Source: Paramyrothecium sp. XJ0827
Lineage: Eukaryota > Ascomycota > Sordariomycetes > Hypocreales > Stachybotryaceae
Direction: 5' to 3'
DNA length: 64,000 nt
Assembly (NCBI GenBank): GCA_020881915.1
Contig: JAJFPB010000002.1
Coordinates: forward strand, 4,351,001-4,415,000
The notes beneath the pieces were generated by a model. The model worked only from the letters and a program-made list of their open reading frames with translations. It was not told where the DNA came from and searched no databases. Shown one piece after another: positions 48,001-58,669 of the stretch (its first letter is position 1; each line of letters begins with the position of its first letter). Made by a program: the position numbers and the translations under genes.

Positions 48001-49563
48001 ATGAGCGATGACTCTGTCTCTAGCTCTGACTCTGACAGTATGCCTTGGGTGAAGGCAGGTGGCGATACCGCCACGATTCGCCCCCGACGACAGCCCAGCC
48101 ACAACACACGGAGGAATGCTCGGAAACAACCAAACCATGCTACGGTGAGCGACGACTCTGATAGCATGCTCCGGGTGAAAGAAAGTGGCGAGACCGCTTC
48201 AAATCGTCTCTCGCGGAAACCTGGGCAGAAGAGCAAGAGGAGCGCCCAACAGAAGCAACAGGATTCACCCTCGCTGATCGACGACATCAGGGCATCACTG
48301 CTCGATATTCTTCGGAGCACCGTGACACAGATTTTGCGTTGGGTGCTGGACGTGCTTTGGCTTGCGCTCGGCAACGTCAAGAAGCCGCTGTCCTACGTGA
48401 TTTCCATTTGGGTCGCCCTCGTCGCTCTCAATGCCTTACGAGAGGGCGCCTCCAACCTCGCCAGCGCGGCGCTGTCGCCGGTTTGTGCCATCCCCGGCGC
48501 TTCATGGGTAGTGCCTTATTGCCCTTCGCCAAGTTGGTCGCCTTGCGCCAACCCCATTTTCAGCTCCGTGGCGCCGTTCATATGCGCAGGTCGACCAAAG
48601 AACACAGAGACACCTGCAAAAGAAGAGTTCAACGTTGGCGAGTTTATGGACGCACAAGAAAAGCTGGGGCACGTTCTCGAAAAGAAAGCCGAAGCTGTCT
48701 CGCTCCCCTACGACATGGCGCGGTCCAATTCCGCGCTGAGGAATTTGAAGGGCCTGATCAATTTCACCCAGTTGCCATCTCGTGAAGCGCTTGTCTCAAA
48801 GCTTGAGGAATACCTTGACTTGACCGATGAGGTCGTGGACGATTTCAACGGGTTCAGCTCAAGATGCAGCTCTCTCGTCGAGGGTGTCATCATTCTCAAT
48901 CGATACACTCTCCACAGAGTTGAGCAGCTGGCAGCCAAGGAAGAGGAGATTCAATCCTCCTTTGCACTGCAGTTGTCTACGTGGGTTTCGCGCACGCTTT
49001 TCCCCCTCTCCGACACGACCGAGGAGAAGATAGCTGCTAGATACATGGTCCACCTGTCAAAAGCAATCGAATATGTCGATGAAGTCATGGCGATGGCCGT
49101 CGATCTGAACAGAAAGCTTCAAACCGGACGGGACTACTTACAGGATATTCAGCGCTTGACGGTCGACGAGAGCGATAAGATCAAGGCGGGCAAGGAAGAC
49201 TTTTTCGAATACCTTTGGAATGTGGTGAAAGGTGTGGCGCCTCCTGAACGCGTCCAGGCCAAGCACCTCCCACTCCTCCAGTCGATCATCGCTCAACGTG
49301 AGTTCGCCGCGGCGAAGACGGAAATGGTGATTCAAGACCTCTCCGTCGTGCGTGGAAGCCTGAAAGAGCTCCGGAGACAAATGGAGACGCAGGGCTCCCA
49401 CGTCGGGTTCTCGCTTCGTGTTCACGTCGCCATGATTAGTAACGCGGCGACGAACCTTGAGGCAGTGAAGATGCGGGTCAAGGCTGAGGAGGATGAGCGC
49501 CGCCAAATAGCGAGGCAGAATTTTGGGTTGAACAGGCATGGAATGTTCATTGAGGCTACTTAG
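48001..49563 (+). CDS. Membrane-anchored coiled-coil protein, unknown function
   Basis: A single exon encodes 520 aa. No known family is recognised. Residues 1-90 are Ser/Asp- then Arg/Lys-rich and contain two related repeats: DSDSMPWVKAGGDTAT (about 10-25) and DSDSMLRVKESGETAS (about 52-67), each followed by a basic stretch. Residues about 105-147 are hydrophobic and amphipathic with one clear membrane span (SYVISIWVALVALNAL). Next comes a short segment with four cysteines (162, 174, 182, 195) and proline, which could be lumenal. Residues 210-520 are mainly helical and coiled-coil-like (KLEEYLDLTDEVVDDFNGF, MAVDLNRKLQTGRDYLQDI). Similar layouts occur in uncharacterised ascomycete proteins. 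Codon use is GC-rich and clearly coding; no intron is needed. Confidence 0.8.
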   Translation: MSDDSVSSSDSDSMPWVKAGGDTATIRPRRQPSHNTRRNARKQPNHATVSDDSDSMLRVKESGETASNRLSRKPGQKSKRSAQQKQQDSPSLIDDIRASLLDILRSTVTQILRWVLDVLWLALGNVKKPLSYVISIWVALVALNALREGASNLASAALSPVCAIPGASWVVPYCPSPSWSPCANPIFSSVAPFICAGRPKNTETPAKEEFNVGEFMDAQEKLGHVLEKKAEAVSLPYDMARSNSALRNLKGLINFTQLPSREALVSKLEEYLDLTDEVVDDFNGFSSRCSSLVEGVIILNRYTLHRVEQLAAKEEEIQSSFALQLSTWVSRTLFPLSDTTEEKIAARYMVHLSKAIEYVDEVMAMAVDLNRKLQTGRDYLQDIQRLTVDESDKIKAGKEDFFEYLWNVVKGVAPPERVQAKHLPLLQSIIAQREFAAAKTEMVIQDLSVVRGSLKELRRQMETQGSHVGFSLRVHVAMISNAATNLEAVKMRVKAEEDERRQIARQNFGLNRHGMFIEAT

Positions 49564-51563
49564 GGTGGTGTCACCGTGGGTGGATGTTACTTTACAGATT
49601 GTGAAATTAGCGCATCATTACTAAGTTGATGTTACATTTATTGATGAAGGAAAGCTCGCCATGCTATAGTTCCTTACTTGTGTTTAATTAGAGTCCTCCA
49701 ATCCCTTCATTTGCTAGCATTTACATCTCATCCAGTTTACACTGCCGAAGGATCAAAGGTTTACGGCGAGGAGACTTCTATGATGCTGGCTATCGGTTCA
49801 GCAAGACTTTCAAAAGTGCCTTTGGTAGTGATGAAATTACTGATATGGTATTAGCTTCTAGCTACCGAGTGACGTAGACGTGTCTGGCGAGAAAGAAGTT
49901 GAGAAAAGGCTCAAAGACGAGAAGTGAAGACGATGAAACTCCGGTAGGTCGAAGCAACCGAGCAAGCCAGCACGAACATCACGTCAAACATTATTAATGA
50001 TGCCTACTTATTGTACTCCCGAGGCGTACCATGCTGCATCGGAGCATACACTGGCCAACGTCAAAGATCGCTGATATGTTGTTTAGGAATAGAGTGACCA
50101 GAAAAGAGGAGACCCTTGGGAAAGGTCAAATCAAGACAGTCGTCCATGCAGAGAATCCCGAAACCGAGTCCGGTTCCGAAGAGTTTCGGGCAATGAGTCT
50201 TGCCGACGAAACGAGCCAAGGCGCACTCTCACAAGCGAGGTCCTTTCTAGGCTGCCAATCATATAAATGCAACGTAAGAGCTAGAATGCTCATCAAGATC
50301 GATACGAACCGCTTTGGAGCTTGCTACTGGGTTGCTCACATTGCTCTATGGACTGAACTAAGAAGACTCATCTTACCAGAAAATATACAGCCAGCGACTA
50401 TCCACTAGCACCTAATGTAGAATCGAGCTCGTTTCTGCTCTTAATTAGTGCTTCAAAGCTCACCAAGGCGCATCTGATGATGCGGCAATTCTCGCGAAAG
50501 TAGCCAATATCAGAGTAGACGAGGTCCTAAGCGCACATGGCCTCGCGCCGCCGTAGTGGCTAAATTAATGATCGAGGCTATGCCCGGAAGGAGCCGAGAG
50601 ATCGTGCTGGATGACGAACGTTTCGGGGAAACCTTCTTAGCACAGGCGCACAAATTAAGGGTCTAAGACGGCACGGCTGGGCTTGATAGAACCCCTGGTC
50701 TGATATACGGGGTCAATCGCGCCAGTGCCAGACAGCTCGAGCTAAAATCCAAGAGGCATTTAACCACAGAGTACTTGGAGTGCGCTAAAGACAGCCGCGC
50801 GTTTTGCATTGACACGAAGTTGCTAAAAGCAGCACCAAGCTCTGGAGCTCCTGAACCGCTAGCTGCCGCAGGAACGGGGCTAAATATTCAGGCTCTCGTC
50901 CAACGTGTCAGTCTCCATCATGCTGCGAAATTGGCAGCAGTCTCACTCCAGCTAGCGTAAACTTTATTACATTGTCATCTCAACCAGAACTGCGAGGAAT
51001 ACTTCGAGAACCGCAGGGCTTGGCTAATCGTCTGCGCATGCTATGGGGTGAGCGAGATCGATATGGCTAGTCATACCTTTTGCTGCGGTATTGCAACTTG
51101 AAATTGCGATGGGCGGGGAACCGGAGCTTGCTGAATCCGTCATATTCACGAGAAAGAAACATCACCTCCGCGCATCAAGTCCTAAAATGATCGCACGGGA
51201 CGATCCGAACATGTGTGTGCAAGCTGTCAAACTGCAGGTAAGCATATCCTTGCGTCGAGGAGGGCTAATAGATTTCGTTTAGCCAGACGAACGCGTGGGC
51301 CAAGAAGGGGAGCCTGGATTCCGCTACACTGCCATCGGCATTGTCTCGCAAATTAGCTTGTGCTCTAAATCTCCTGAAGCATCCAGCAACGTCTGTGCTC
51401 ATGTCCCGATTAGGAAATCTTCACGGCCCTGGATAGCATCGTCGTCAGAAACAACAAAACAACTGACTATACTGACTTGGATTTTGGCGTTGCTGCGCCT
51501 CATCTATGATGAATCTAGATGATTTCAATGAGTCGATGCTGAACATTATGAGAAACCATCGTG
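49564..51563. other. Spacer with a decayed coding stretch
   Basis: Apart from the relic at 50556-50960 listed separately, no gene is supported. A 125-codon frame at 50031-50408 (+) and frames at 51091-51522 lack domains and splice context. They may belong to the same decayed locus. Confidence 0.35.
50556..50960 (+). pseudogene. Coding-like frame with one stop, unknown family
   Basis: One plus-strand frame reads KLMIEAMPGRSREIVLDDER and, past a single TAA at 50664-50666, GLIYGVNRASARQLELKSKR and further to TAA 50960. A preceding segment in another frame (about 50449-50556) reads AAILAKVANIRVDEVLSAHG. Composition is protein-like but I recognise no domain. It may be a relic of a gene or a mobile element. 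Confidence 0.25.
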
Positions 51564-51568
51564 TATAA
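51564..51568 (+). promoter_or_regulatory. TATA box of the secreted protein gene
   Basis: The sequence GTATAAGA lies about 205 nt before ATG 51773 and is followed by an A/C-rich leader (ACACAACACTCTCTCAACGA), typical of a strongly transcribed fungal gene with a 150-190 nt 5' UTR. Confidence 0.5.
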
Positions 51569-51772
51569 GAAGGCAAGGTCTCTCCCCGAAAAACATCTTT
51601 TGCTTCACTCATGACACACAACACTCTCTCAACGACTACAACAACCAGCTTCACTTTGCTTCAAGGGTTCACATTCCAAAACACTCTTTCTGAAACTCAC
51701 TTCCAGACCATCTCTCAATCAACCACCTTCTCCATTCTTTCATTCTAAACCCACCCATCTTCAATCTTCAAG

Positions 51773-52564
51773 ATGCGTTTCTTCACCATTGCCGTCGCCG
51801 CTCTCTCCATGGGCAACGCCCTCGCTGCCCCTGCCCCTCAGGCTCCGGCAGCCGGCAACACCGCCGACATTGACACTGTCAGCCTCACTGGCAAGAAGGT
51901 TGACGGCCTGCTCATCGTCGAGCCTGAGCCTGTCGAGGCTGGTCTTGAGGCCCGCACTATTGAGAAGCGTGGCCCCGTCGCTATCCTCGTCGGAGTTGCT
52001 GGCACTGCCATCGCGGCTAGGGTTGCCCAGATCGCGATTGAGATTGCCGCGGATACCATCAAGAACTTGGGAAAATGGAATGAAGTACGATGCCACTCTA
52101 TCAACCGCCTTCCTATGGTTCACCTTGACTGACTCTGTTTGAACAGGCCCGAGAAGCTTTCACCAAGAAGACCACGGCTGAGATGTGGGCTCGAAACCCC
52201 AACCCTAGCCGTTTCCCTGCCGTTGTCTGCTACAACCAAGGCTACAGCCTTCAGAACCCAAGCAACATTGACGGCAAGGCCGATGTTGATTTCAAGCTGG
52301 GAGCACTCAACACCGAGTAAGATCTCTCCAACCTTGCATTGATATACACAGGAGTACTAAGACGGACATAGCTACGACTGCATGTACATTGGTGCTCCTA
52401 ACCAATTCTATACCCAAGGCCATGGCGGCTACATCAACGTAAGTTGTTGTCTCTTTCTGACTATCCCCAGGAGCTCTTTCTGACATTGCCATTAGCTCTC
52501 CTACACCTATGACCGCAACCGTTGCTCCTTTGACCAGGCCACTGGCGACCTTACCTGCAGGTAG
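51773..52564 (+). CDS. Secreted Kex2-processed protein (DUF7888-like)
   Basis: The model is join(51773..52084, 52147..52316, 52372..52438, 52496..52564), 205 aa. Introns of 62, 55 and 57 nt have GT-AG ends and keep phase. Residues 1-18 are a signal peptide (MRFFTIAVAALSMGNALA). A propeptide follows, ending in a Kex2-type IEKR at 63-66. After it comes a Gly/Ala/Ile-rich helix (GPVAILVGVAGTAIAARVAQ), then AREAFTKKTTAEMW, CYNQGYSLQNPSNIDG and NQFYTQGHGGYINLSYTYD, with conserved Cys in VVCYN, YDCMY, NRCSF and LTCR. I associate this C-terminal block with the fungal DUF7888-type secreted family, from memory and unverified. Function unknown. Its TATA box and leader suggest strong, probably regulated, expression. 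Confidence 0.85.
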
Positions 52565-53397
52565 ATCAGCACGAGTCCACGGCTCACAGTATTGGAACGA
52601 TAGAATCATTCCCTCCGAGCCACATGGCCAAACTGATATGGGGCACGACTCACATATCAGGGATTGCACGCAGAATAGTTTGGGAGATAGGTAGAACAGT
52701 TAAATGAATAGGCTTGTCACGGTTTATTACTCCATTATTGGAATACTCGAGTGTATTTTAACAAGTTTTCTCGAACATTTCAATCTTCAAGTAATGATTA
52801 TGAAGACTGTTGAGTAGCCAAGATTTCTTGTCTTGCAGGCCGATTCGGGCGAGACGCTCAGCCAGGTTGCTCTACTTCAGGGTCGAAGGTGCAAGTGGCC
52901 GTGTCGACGCTCCGGCTTAGCTCTATTATTATAAGCCTCAAGCATCTTAAGCCACTATCAAGTTTCGGATTTTTTCCTTCCAAATTTTGTTACTTACACT
53001 TACATTAAATTTTATCTTAGTATCTACAAGCAGCCAAGGTAATATTGCCTTGCATGCTTTATGCTCATGTATAATTACCTAACTATCATTCTCATTGGTG
53101 TGGGAGAACACCATCCTTTTCCCTACAGATTTCGAGTCTTGCTGCCTAAATGATTTTAGGCACAGGCTCATGTCACAAGGTTGACAACCCCTGTGACATA
53201 TATGCTGATCACCCCACTCATTCAGCCTCGGTGGGATTGATGGAGCAGTGGCTGAGTGACGGGGCAGTGGCTGTTCCATGCGAGGCGTATGTCATCACTG
53301 AGTTATCCAAAATTGAACATAATTCATCACTACGTCCTGCTTCTTGCTGCTTTCAATACAGGAAGGTCTTGTAACCACTGCTTCTCGCCGCAATTAC
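52565..53397. other. Spacer, 0.8 kb
   Basis: AT-rich intergenic DNA without a supported gene. Its left part is the 3' region of the secreted-protein gene and its right part the promoter side of the NACHT gene. Confidence 0.4.
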
Positions 53398-56162
53398 ATG
53401 GACCCTCTATCAGCTCTGGGCGTTGCTGCCGCCGTCGTCCAGTTCGTCGACTTTGTGCCCCGCGTCCTGTTCAGTGCGCACCACATCTACCGCTCCAACA
53501 AGGGGCTCACAGAGGAAAATGAGAATGTAGAAGAAATTTATCAGAAATTGGCTGGGCTGAGTGCGCAGCTGGCTGGAAAGGAGGGATCAGGAAACGACCT
53601 AAATGCAAGCTCGCCGCCAGCAGGTGGCTCACCAGAACTCGATGCAATACAGAAGCTTTCCAAGAAATGCAAAGCGGATTGCGATACATTATTAGAGCTT
53701 GTTCGAAATGTGGCTGTCGCGAGTGGAAAACATCGACTATGGAGGAGTTTAAAATCAGCTGTCAGGGGTTCGATGGACAAGAATAAAATTGCGAATTTAG
53801 AGTCAGACATTGAGAGGACTCGTAGCATCGTCTCCACCCATATTCTCTCAATTCTGAGGTAAGTCGGAAGATTCAATCCCAAGTTTCCGTCCATTCCACT
53901 CAAATTTTGGTCTTGTTCTTGCAACTAATAACTAAACAGGCACCAGAGTGACCACCTCACTCAAGCCCAAGCAGATCTCAGGGAGCAGAGCCGCTCCCTC
54001 GGAGCCCACCAGAACTCGAAGCTTGACACAATCACATTGGAGATGGCTCATTTGAAGGACATGATGGCGGAACTCAGAAATCAGTTTACTGGGGCTACAA
54101 AAGCAAAGTCCGAAAAAGAGGAGAAGCTTGACAACCTACTTGCCCAGCAATTGCTCGACCTTAAGACTCTGACACTGCAGCCCGATCCATCCAGCGCCAG
54201 CAAAAGACGAGAAATGCTTTCAGACCCTCACATGGAGGATATCACTGAGAAAATGGATCTCAAACCGTCAGCCAGCGAAGGCCACGTTGAGTCAATTAAG
54301 GGAAATACACCTAACAAATCCGAATCCCAGCAAAAGCCCACGTACCCATCCTTGGCACAAATACACAGTGCCCTTTCTAGCCTTACAAGAACAATAAATG
54401 CGGAGGCCGAGATTCGCAAAGAAATATCTGTTCTTTCAAGTCTCCGCTTTGCATCTCAACCTGCTCGTCGAGAGGCTATACCAGAGGCTCATCGCCAGAC
54501 ATTTGCGTGGATATATGAATCCTCTTTCACCGAATGGCTAACGAAAAATGAAGCTGGCATCTTTTGGATTACTGGTAAACCTGGGTCAGGGAAATCGACA
54601 CTCATGAAATTCCTGTCTGATAATCCTGAAACACTCAAGATTGCCCAGAAATCGACTGGTTCAAAGCCAGTTGTTGTTGCGAGCCATTACTTTTGGAGTC
54701 CCGGTACGGAAATGCAAAAGTCCCATCGAGGACTTTTACAGACACTTCTCTTTGAGATTTTTAGACAATGTCCATCCATCATGCCTACAGCTGTTCCTCA
54801 GCGCTGGAGTGAACAGGCCGCGAAACACGTTCGGCTCCCTTGGACTGTCCCCGAGCTTTCTGAAGCACTGAGTAAAATAGGCACCCTGGATGACTACCCG
54901 GTGCAATTTAATCTCTTTATTGATGGGCTCGACGAGTACTCCGGCGACCATTACAGTCTATGTCAGGCTCTGAAAGATCTCTCTCAATGTCCCAGCATAA
55001 AACTGTGTGTTTCAAGCCGCCCGTGGAACGTATTCGAAGAATACTTTGGGGGAAGTCCATTCACGCACATTGCTATACACCACAAGACAAAAGCAGATAT
55101 ACGCAAGTTCGCCAAGAGTCGTCTCGAAGATCATCCCCGGTGGGTTGATTGGACACTTGAGGGTGTCGCAAGGATGACCTACTTGACGACATCGCAGAAA
55201 GGGCAGAGGGTGTGTTTCTCTGGGCGTTTCTTGTAACAAATTCTCTCATGGAGGGAATCACAAACGAGGATACTGTCGAAGAGTTACACAAGCGACTAGA
55301 AAGCCTGCCTACGGATCTTGAGCGCCTATTCAAGCATATGCTCGATGGAGTTAAGCGTATATATCATGCCAACATGGCTGGAATACTTCGCATAGCGTTG
55401 ACAGGCCCTCTGTATTGGGAGATCTACCACTTTTACGAACTGGAAGACATTGATGCAAACTATGCTACAAAACTTCCTATTCATCCAATGCCCGATGAAG
55501 AACGCGAAAAGCATCTCCAAAGGATCAGGAAACGAATAAATGCTCGTACTAGGGGACTGATTGAGCTTAAAGGCGAACATGCTTCTTCAAATCGACAGGT
55601 CGAATTTATTCACCGCACTGTCTGGGATTTCTTATCTACGGGCGAGATGAGCAACTACCTTCAGTCCAAATCAAAGTTGGACTTTGAGCCGTGTTTGTCC
55701 ATCAGTAAAGCACATCTTGCAATGATTAAAACCACCGAGTTCTACAAAGGATGGGACAAGCTTGTTGAAAAATCTTTGAGCGGTCTGATAGCATCATGCC
55801 TGCGCCACGCGATTCAAGTGCCGATCAAACGCGTTGCCGACACTGATGAGGTTGTCAACGAACTCGAGTCTACGATTGTTCAAATGTCGCTGATGTCGAC
55901 TCCAGCCCTGGCGTACGAACATCATTTGGATGCAAGGGAGTTTTTCAGGCGTTTAGCACGGCAAGAAAGGGCAGATGGGTATCTTTCCCGTAACATATCA
56001 CGAGACTGGCAATTTCTGTCGCTATCAGAGGCTATGGAGTTTGATACAGAACGCAGACCTAAGAGTGCCGATTTTGCACAACGGGGAACATCATGGTTAG
56101 GTGCTGTTGCTGGTGGGGTGGCAAGAACCCTGAAGTTCTATGGAGAATTCAACGAGATTTAA
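53398..56162 (+). CDS. NACHT STAND (NLR-like) gene with apparent frameshift
   Basis: Exon 1 is 53398..53858 (MDPLSALGVAAAVVQFVDFV, helical STAND N-terminal domain). An 81-nt intron (GTAAGT to AACAG) joins in phase to exon 2 at 53940. A coiled-coil linker precedes the NACHT core: P-loop ITGKPGSGKSTLM (about residues 364-376), Walker-B-like LFIDGLDEYSG (about 479-489) and LCVSSRPWNVFEEYF. Near 55168-55173 the frame is lost. The upstream frame ends at 55236, while the continuation DDLLDDIAERAEGVFLWAFL lies in another frame and runs to TAA 56162, with IHRTVWDFLST as the usual post-NACHT motif. A 62-nt intron (GTGGGT to AAAG) could bypass the shift but would remove conserved residues, so I favour a one-base lesion. 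There is no ankyrin tail, only about 190 unrecognised C-terminal residues. Confidence 0.75.
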
Positions 56163-56637
56163 CCAGCCCTCCAAGGGATCGCTAAACTCCTTTCAATCCA
56201 ATTGGCTTCTACGTAGAATTTAGTCGGCTATCAAACCTAACTTAGCTGGGGACAGATGGTGGGAGCTGAAAGACGGCATACCAGCGAGCAGAGCTAAAAT
56301 GAAATATGTGCTGAAATATTGGCCACAAACTGCAACCTGACGCACGGTACTACAAACATGAGACTCGGTAACCTCAGTTCCTCTTATGCATATTCAGCTG
56401 TACCCAACTGGTTGTTCTCTAAGACGTTTTGGGCAAGGTTTAGTCCGTTGGCTAGCTGAGGGCAACAGTGGCGCCTAATAGTGTTGGCTCCAGAGTGTTC
56501 GAACGGCTCAGTCTGCGCCAAAGTGATGTGTAATTTTCACTCGAGGAATGCGCATTGCTCACGGCTACAGCATTTTCGCTTGATTTTATAGCCTTCATGG
56601 TGGCATTTTGATCCGTTCAGCCATACGTCCGCGAGAA
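56163..56637. other. Spacer, promoter region of the FAD oxidase gene
   Basis: No coding frame of note. Moderately AT-rich; it leads into the TATA element at 56638. Confidence 0.4.
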
Positions 56638-56646
56638 GTATAAGAG
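56638..56646 (+). promoter_or_regulatory. TATA box of the BBE-like oxidase gene
   Basis: GTATAAGAG lies about 105 nt before ATG 56750, with a CA-rich leader after it. Position and motif suggest a regulated promoter. Confidence 0.5.
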
Positions 56647-56749
56647 TGAAGGTCCTCGCCGAGGAAACTGTTATTCATATTACAAGCACACATCGACTTG
56701 CCATTTACCAGCTTTTACGCTCATCTTCTGCAGCCGCAACCTTCTAGCT

Positions 56750-58474
56750 ATGCCTCAAATCAATGATTTTCAAGGGATGCAATATTCCCGCGATAGCACT
56801 GTGGTTGGAAAGCAGGATTATGCCTACTTCAATCAACAATATGCTACTTCATCCTACGGGTTGGAACACAATATGAATCCGGCTCTCATCGTCCAGCCAA
56901 AACGGGATGAAGACGTCCAACAAGCTGTCAATTGGGCCAGGGAGAAGAACTTGAGCGTCGCTGTTAAGAGTGGTGGACATCAGTACAGTGGTGCATCTTC
57001 CACTGGCGGCGACAACATCCAGATTGACCTCACCAACACCTACAGAGACATGATGGTCTTAGAGGAGAAGACTGGAGGCGTTCCCGAGGATAGAGCGCTC
57101 GTCTATGCTGGGGTCAGCAATCAATTACAGGATTTCAATGCCTATCTCAGACACAACGGTTTGTTCGTTCCTCACGGGCAATGCGCCTACGTTTGCTTGG
57201 GCGGCCATGGCCAAACGGGCGGTTATGGGCAGCTTGGCCGCAGCTTCGGCCTTTTGGGCGACCATATTGTGCGCATTCGCATGGTCTGTTATGACGGTGT
57301 CATTCGAGTCATAACCAAACAAGAAGATTCTGAACTCTTTTACGCTATCCTTGGCGGCAGTCCAGGAAACTTCGGCATCATCACTCATTACACTGTTATG
57401 GTTTTCCAAGCGAAGAGCTACTTGGGAACTGTACCCGATGCGAACAATAATAAAGGCCCGCACGGTATGAAAGGACTCTGGATCTATAATCGGGAGGTCC
57501 TTACGAAGCTGCTTGGTGCTGTGGCGAAAATGTCCGACAACAGCAAGACCCCACGGAACTTCGACCTTTGCGTCAGTGTCTTGAGTACCGACTTCCCCGT
57601 CACAATGCTGTTTCCATCTCTGAAAGATGACACCATTTGGAAAAAGATCCAGAACAAGATCAAGTCGGCCCTTGCAGATGATGTTCTCGACCTGCTCAAC
57701 GGAAAATTTCCTGCTATCATCGTGCTCTATGCGCAGTGGTGTCCAATCAGTAAAGGTGACAAGTATGATGCGGCTGTTGATAAGTGGTTTCAGCAGTTCC
57801 GCGACCTTGATAACGTGTTCACGGATCACACCCTCCTCATCAACGAGTTTGACGAAGACATGGCCAAAATGACTGGCCGCTGGATCTTCCCCAAACGACG
57901 GGAGTTCGACCTGCCGTATGTCAAGCGGACCTACTCAACAAATTCGGGGACGCTCTCAAAAGATGGCTGGGCTGATGCCGTGGCCGACCGCCTTGATATG
58001 ATCTACGACCCGCGCCGCAAGCTCGACTTCAACAAGGGTGACCGTGAGTACGAGATATACACCCACTGCAAGCTTTCGGTGCAAATTCAAGGGTTTGGGG
58101 GCGAAAACTCTCAATTCTACCAGAACAAAGACAACGGCACTTCTTATAGTTGGAGAGAATCCACTGTCGTTCAAACATTAGACTGTTTCCACGACCCGGG
58201 CGACAAGTACAAGAACATCGCCCTCCAGTGGCAAAAGCAGAACGACGCTGTCATGATTGGACCTTCCAGCCCTTTCAGTAAGACAGATAGACGTGTACTA
58301 TGGGGCTCTTGGGGCGACTGGGACATGGGCAAAGAGGCGATCTGGAAGGCATACTATGAGACTGCAGACAAGTATCAAAGATTGGGCAGGGCAAGGGGAA
58401 AGGCAGATCCTCATGGCACTTTTACCGCGAACCCATTCGCAGTCAAGGCCATCACAGGGAATGCCAAGCTCTGA
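56750..58474 (+). CDS. BBE-like FAD-linked oxidoreductase (bicovalent flavin type)
   Basis: A single exon encodes 574 aa, the normal length for the family. The FAD-binding PCMH domain spans about 45-235, with VKSGGHQYSG carrying the His (H77) that links to the flavin 8-alpha position. The motif HGQCAYVCLGGHGQTGGYG has Cys145 at the place where berberine-bridge-type enzymes form the second, 6-S-cysteinyl link. The C-terminal BBE segment ends DPHGTFTANPF, the expected motif. No signal peptide is seen, unlike many secreted fungal relatives, so the enzyme is probably intracellular. Family members oxidise sugars, alkaloids or polyketides using O2; the substrate is unknown. Introns are absent and codons are coding-like throughout. 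Confidence 0.92.
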   Translation: MPQINDFQGMQYSRDSTVVGKQDYAYFNQQYATSSYGLEHNMNPALIVQPKRDEDVQQAVNWAREKNLSVAVKSGGHQYSGASSTGGDNIQIDLTNTYRDMMVLEEKTGGVPEDRALVYAGVSNQLQDFNAYLRHNGLFVPHGQCAYVCLGGHGQTGGYGQLGRSFGLLGDHIVRIRMVCYDGVIRVITKQEDSELFYAILGGSPGNFGIITHYTVMVFQAKSYLGTVPDANNNKGPHGMKGLWIYNREVLTKLLGAVAKMSDNSKTPRNFDLCVSVLSTDFPVTMLFPSLKDDTIWKKIQNKIKSALADDVLDLLNGKFPAIIVLYAQWCPISKGDKYDAAVDKWFQQFRDLDNVFTDHTLLINEFDEDMAKMTGRWIFPKRREFDLPYVKRTYSTNSGTLSKDGWADAVADRLDMIYDPRRKLDFNKGDREYEIYTHCKLSVQIQGFGGENSQFYQNKDNGTSYSWRESTVVQTLDCFHDPGDKYKNIALQWQKQNDAVMIGPSSPFSKTDRRVLWGSWGDWDMGKEAIWKAYYETADKYQRLGRARGKADPHGTFTANPFAVKAITGNAKL

Positions 58475-58669
58475 GTTGGCCATGGGAAAAGGGTAGTTGT
58501 TGACAGCTGCATGACTGGATTGTGAGGAGGATATATTCGTAAAATTGAATCCAAGTGGAAGTCGAGATCAAAATCACGACATCACTTTGCAGAAATTTAA
58601 GTAACAAATACACATCATTCTATCTGGTGTCCGTAGTATGCATGCTCATTTCACGTTAACATCGTCCCA

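Noticed and set aside
57125..57829. 234-codon minus-strand frame
   Set aside because: It is a shadow opposite the BBE-like oxidase gene, whose flavin-linking motifs and family-length frame are decisive.
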